Shown: positions 62,094-64,000 of the stretch, one piece after another
How the letters are laid out: the number at the start of each line of letters is the position of its first letter
Numbering within the stretch: position 1 is the first letter of the stretch
Program-made: the position numbers and the translations under genes
From: Citrobacter europaeus
GTDB lineage: Bacteria; Pseudomonadota; Gammaproteobacteria; Enterobacterales; Enterobacteriaceae
Length of the DNA: 64,000 nucleotides
Direction: 5' to 3'
Assembly (NCBI GenBank): GCA_020099315.1
Contig: CP083650.1
Coordinates: 2,108,001 to 2,172,000, forward strand
Notes under the pieces: generated by a model
The model's database searches: none
Told to the model about the DNA's origin: nothing
The model's input: only the letters and a program-made list of their open reading frames with translations

Positions 62094-63655
62094 TAGAAAG
62101 TCTCCTGTGCGTGGTGCGCGGTGGCGATAGCACGCAGAACCGCTCGTGCTTTATTACGGGTCTCATCGGCTTCAGACTGTGGAACAGAATCCAGCACAAT
62201 CCCGGCGCCGGCCTGCACGGTGGCAATACCGTCTTCCACGAGAGCAGAACGAATCACAATACAGGTGTCCAGATCGCCATGGGCCGTGAAGTAACCTACC
62301 GCGCCGCCATAGCTGCCGCGGCGGCGACCTTCGGCTTCGGCGATAAGCTGCATGGCGCGAACCTTCGGCGCGCCGCTAAGCGTGCCCATGTTCATGCAGG
62401 CACGGTAAGCATGCAGCACATCCAGATCGCTACGCAGCTCGCCTACTACCCGGGAAACCAGGTGCATCACGAAGGAGTACCGATCCACTTTGGTCAGATC
62501 AGCAACGTAGCGGCTGCCCGGCGTACAAATGCGCGCCAGGTCGTTACGCGCAAGGTCAACCAGCATCAGGTGCTCGGAAAGCTCTTTATGGTCTGTACGC
62601 ATCTCCAGCTCAATACGGCTGTCGAGATCGCGGTCAAGCGAACCGTCTGCACGACGACCGCGTGGGCGGGTTCCGGCAATCGGGTAGATTTCAATCTGGC
62701 GACTGGTGGCATCGTATTTCAGTGAGCTTTCCGGGGAGGCGCCAAACAGCGTGAAATCGTTGTCCTGCATGAAAAACATGTACGGGCTGGGGTTACTTTT
62801 CTTCAGGACATAGTAGGCTGCCAGCGGTGACGGGCAGGGCAGCGAGAAACGGCGGGACGGAACAACCTGGAAAATTTCGCCCGCGCGAATGGCTTTTTGC
62901 ATCCCACGCACCACGGCGCCAAATTCTTCATCGCTCTGATTGCATTCACAGCGCATCTGCGGGACTTCAGTGACGGGCAGCGGCGGCGCAGGCTCGGTAA
63001 GCTGCTGGCTCAACTGCGCCAGTCGGGCGTTGAGTCGCTGTTTTTCTACATCGTCAGGGGTAAATACGCTGGCCTGAATGCGGGTACTTTTCTTCTGGTG
63101 GTCGATCACCATCAGCGTTTCAGCCAGATAGAAGCAGTAGTCAGGGCAACGGTTGCCCGCTTCAAGTTGTGGTAACTCTTCAAAACCGGCAACCAGGTCG
63201 TAGGAAAACAGACCGCCAAAGAACATGGCTTCACGTTCTTGCGCAGGAACATTAACCAGCTCCTGCAATAAACGGAAAGCATCAAATACGGAAAGGGAGC
63301 ATAAGCGAGCGTCTTCATCAAGCAGCGGGCTGACGGCAGGGAATCGCAGATGACGGCCATTTGGTTGTTGTTCGTTCTCAACGCCAGCTGGCAGAGCGGC
63401 ATCCAGCAGGGGCAGCAGCGATGCGCCGTTTGCGGATAATGCCTGAATAGTGACAGCGTCACCGAGGGCGGTAATGCGTAATGCGCTGTCGACCAGCAGC
63501 AGGCTTTTCAGATCGTCTTTGCTGTCGATATCGGCAGATTCCAGCAGCAGCGTGGCCGGGCGTGCGCCACACACCTGGTGAAACAGCGCCGTTGGATTTT
63601 CACGGTAGGCGGCATCGCAGGCTAGCAGTTCGAGTGTCGGTTTTTGAGTTTGCAT
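62093..63655 (-). CDS. trpE: Anthranilate synthase component I
   Basis: TrpE converts chorismate and ammonia (from TrpD) to anthranilate and is feedback-inhibited by tryptophan. The 520-residue protein has the LLLES tryptophan-binding motif (Ser near 40) and the catalytic core signatures PSRRFSL, GASPESSLKY and IAGTRPRGR. I used the MQTQKPTLEL start from E. coli; an in-frame ATG four codons upstream is the alternative. Confidence 0.98.
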   Translation of the reverse strand: MQTQKPTLELLACDAAYRENPTALFHQVCGARPATLLLESADIDSKDDLKSLLLVDSALRITALGDAVTIQALSANGASLLPLLDAALPAGVENEQQPNGRHLRFPAVSPLLDEDARLCSLSVFDAFRLLQELVNVPAQEREAMFFGGLFSYDLVAGFEELPQLEAGNRCPDYCFYLAETLMVIDHQKKSTRIQASVFTPDDVEKQRLNARLAQLSQQLTEPAPPLPVTEVPQMRCECNQSDEEFGAVVRGMQKAIRAGEIFQVVPSRRFSLPCPSPLAAYYVLKKSNPSPYMFFMQDNDFTLFGASPESSLKYDATSRQIEIYPIAGTRPRGRRADGSLDRDLDSRIELEMRTDHKELSEHLMLVDLARNDLARICTPGSRYVADLTKVDRYSFVMHLVSRVVGELRSDLDVLHAYRACMNMGTLSGAPKVRAMQLIAEAEGRRRGSYGGAVGYFTAHGDLDTCIVIRSALVEDGIATVQAGAGIVLDSVPQSEADETRNKARAVLRAIATAHHAQETF

Positions 63656-63678
63656 CGTTATTCTCATTAATTTTGTTC

Positions 63679-63705
63679 AAAAAAAAGCCCGCTCATTTGG
63701 CGGGC
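63679..63705 (-). terminator. trp attenuator terminator
   Basis: On the minus strand GCCCGC and GCGGGC flank AAATGA and are followed by eight T, between trpL and trpE. This is the 3:4 hairpin of trp attenuation. Confidence 0.93.
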
Positions 63706-63749
63706 CGGGTATCTGGTTGCATATTGCAGACGTAAGACACTGCCCGAAA

Positions 63750-63794
63750 TCAGGAAGTGCGCCACCAACCGTGCAGAAAAAATGTTGCTTTCAT
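63750..63794 (-). CDS. trpL: trp operon leader peptide
   Basis: A 14-codon reading frame on the minus strand, MKATFFLHGWWRTS, with the diagnostic tandem tryptophan codons. Ribosome stalling at these codons when tryptophan is scarce favours the antiterminator 2:3 hairpin over the terminator at 63679. It differs from the E. coli peptide at a few positions before the Trp-Trp pair. Confidence 0.95.
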   Translation of the reverse strand: MKATFFLHGWWRTS

Positions 63795-63822
63795 CTCAGA
63801 TACCTTCTTCATGTGAACTTGC

Positions 63823-63856
63823 GTACTAGTTAACTAGTTCGATGGAATAAAGTCAA
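63823..63856 (-). promoter_or_regulatory. trp promoter and TrpR operator
   Basis: On the minus strand -35 TTGACT (63851-63856) and -10 TTAACT (63828-63833) are 17 bp apart. The -10 lies inside the TrpR operator palindrome CGAACTAGTTAACTAGTAC (63823-63841), so tryptophan-bound TrpR blocks polymerase, as in E. coli. Confidence 0.93.
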
Positions 63857-63929
63857 CACCTGATTTCAGTATATTTGTCGAAACCGCTATGATGAGCGTG
63901 TTAAGACATTTATTGAAACGGGAGCCGCC

Positions 63930-64000
63930 TTGAGCGACACGAATTACGCAGTGATTTATGACCTGCACAGTCATACTACAGCCTCCGATGGACGATTAAC
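63930..64000 (+). CDS. rnm: PHP-domain 5'-3' exoribonuclease Rnm (YciV/TrpH), 5' end only
   Basis: Only the first 23 codons are in the window (M-S-D-T-N-Y-A-V-I-Y-D-L-H-S-H-T-T…). The DLHSHTTASDG motif is the start of a PHP metal-dependent phosphoesterase domain and matches E. coli YciV, now Rnm (RNase AM), divergent from the trp operon. The TTG start follows GGAG at 63921-63924. The frame runs off the right edge. Confidence 0.9.
   Translation, partial: MSDTNYAVIYDLHSHTTASDGRL

Noticed and set aside
57126..63655. Plus-strand open frames across the trp operon
   Set aside because: They overlap highly conserved trpA-E on the minus strand and lack start signals or family motifs.

Overview
The window is a contiguous stretch of enterobacterial chromosome. 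Gene order and protein lengths match the E. coli/Salmonella segment prmC-sirB-kdsA-cha-nar-tyrTV-purU-rss-galU-hns-tdk-adhE-opp-cls-tonB-yci-ompW-trp. It differs from E. coli K-12 in several ways: an assimilatory nas cluster lies between ychN and ychO, a K+-channel gene lies between oppF and yciU, a diguanylate cyclase gene replaces the yciGFE block next to trpA, and the ldr toxin loci (next to chaA) and ychG are absent. I infer a Citrobacter-like member of the Enterobacteriaceae. The genus is an inference and the species cannot be fixed from sequence alone. I saw no insertion sequence, prophage, CRISPR array or defence island.

Layout. 1-2.2 kb: the 3' end of prmC, sirB2, sirB1 and kdsA. 2.3-5.8 kb: chaA, chaBC, a DUF1883-like orphan and ychN. 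5.8-29.6 kb: a nitrate block. It holds the assimilatory nasR-nasFED(CB)A cluster, the invasin-like ychO, the two-component genes narXL, the transporter narK and the respiratory reductase narGHJI. 29.6-30.8 kb: a minus-strand tRNA-Tyr operon with rtT-like repeats and a broken third tRNA copy. 30.8-41.3 kb: purU, ychJ, rssAB, galU, hns, tdk, adhE and ychE. 41.3-47.7 kb: the oppABCDF peptide transporter. 47.7-57.1 kb: K+ channel, yciU, clsA, yciY, yciI, tonB, yciABC, ompW, a small unknown gene and a GGDEF protein. 57.1-63.9 kb: the complete trpLEDCBA operon on the minus strand with promoter/operator, leader peptide and attenuator. The window ends in the first codons of rnm (yciV).

How the genes work together. 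Two nitrate systems sit back to back. The nas genes import nitrate (NasFED) and reduce it to ammonium (NasA, NasCB) for biosynthesis. They are driven by a sigma-54 promoter, and a NasR-responsive two-hexaloop antiterminator can be drawn base by base in the leader. The nar genes respire nitrate anaerobically, with exact FNR boxes before narK and narG and NarL-type heptamers upstream. ompW carries two FNR-like boxes and adhE belongs to the same anaerobic physiology.

Most of the window is ordinary conserved chromosome. The unusual items are: the in-frame NasC-NasB fusion and a 23-nt repeat exactly 1,200 bp apart inside it; a chimeric tRNA-Tyr pseudogene with a Cys-type anticodon; a 26-codon ORF with a near-ideal Shine-Dalgarno two bases ahead of ychE; a GGDEF protein with four periplasmic cysteines and a degenerate I-site; a voltage-gated-type K+ channel ending in a zinc ribbon; and two small genes of unknown role.
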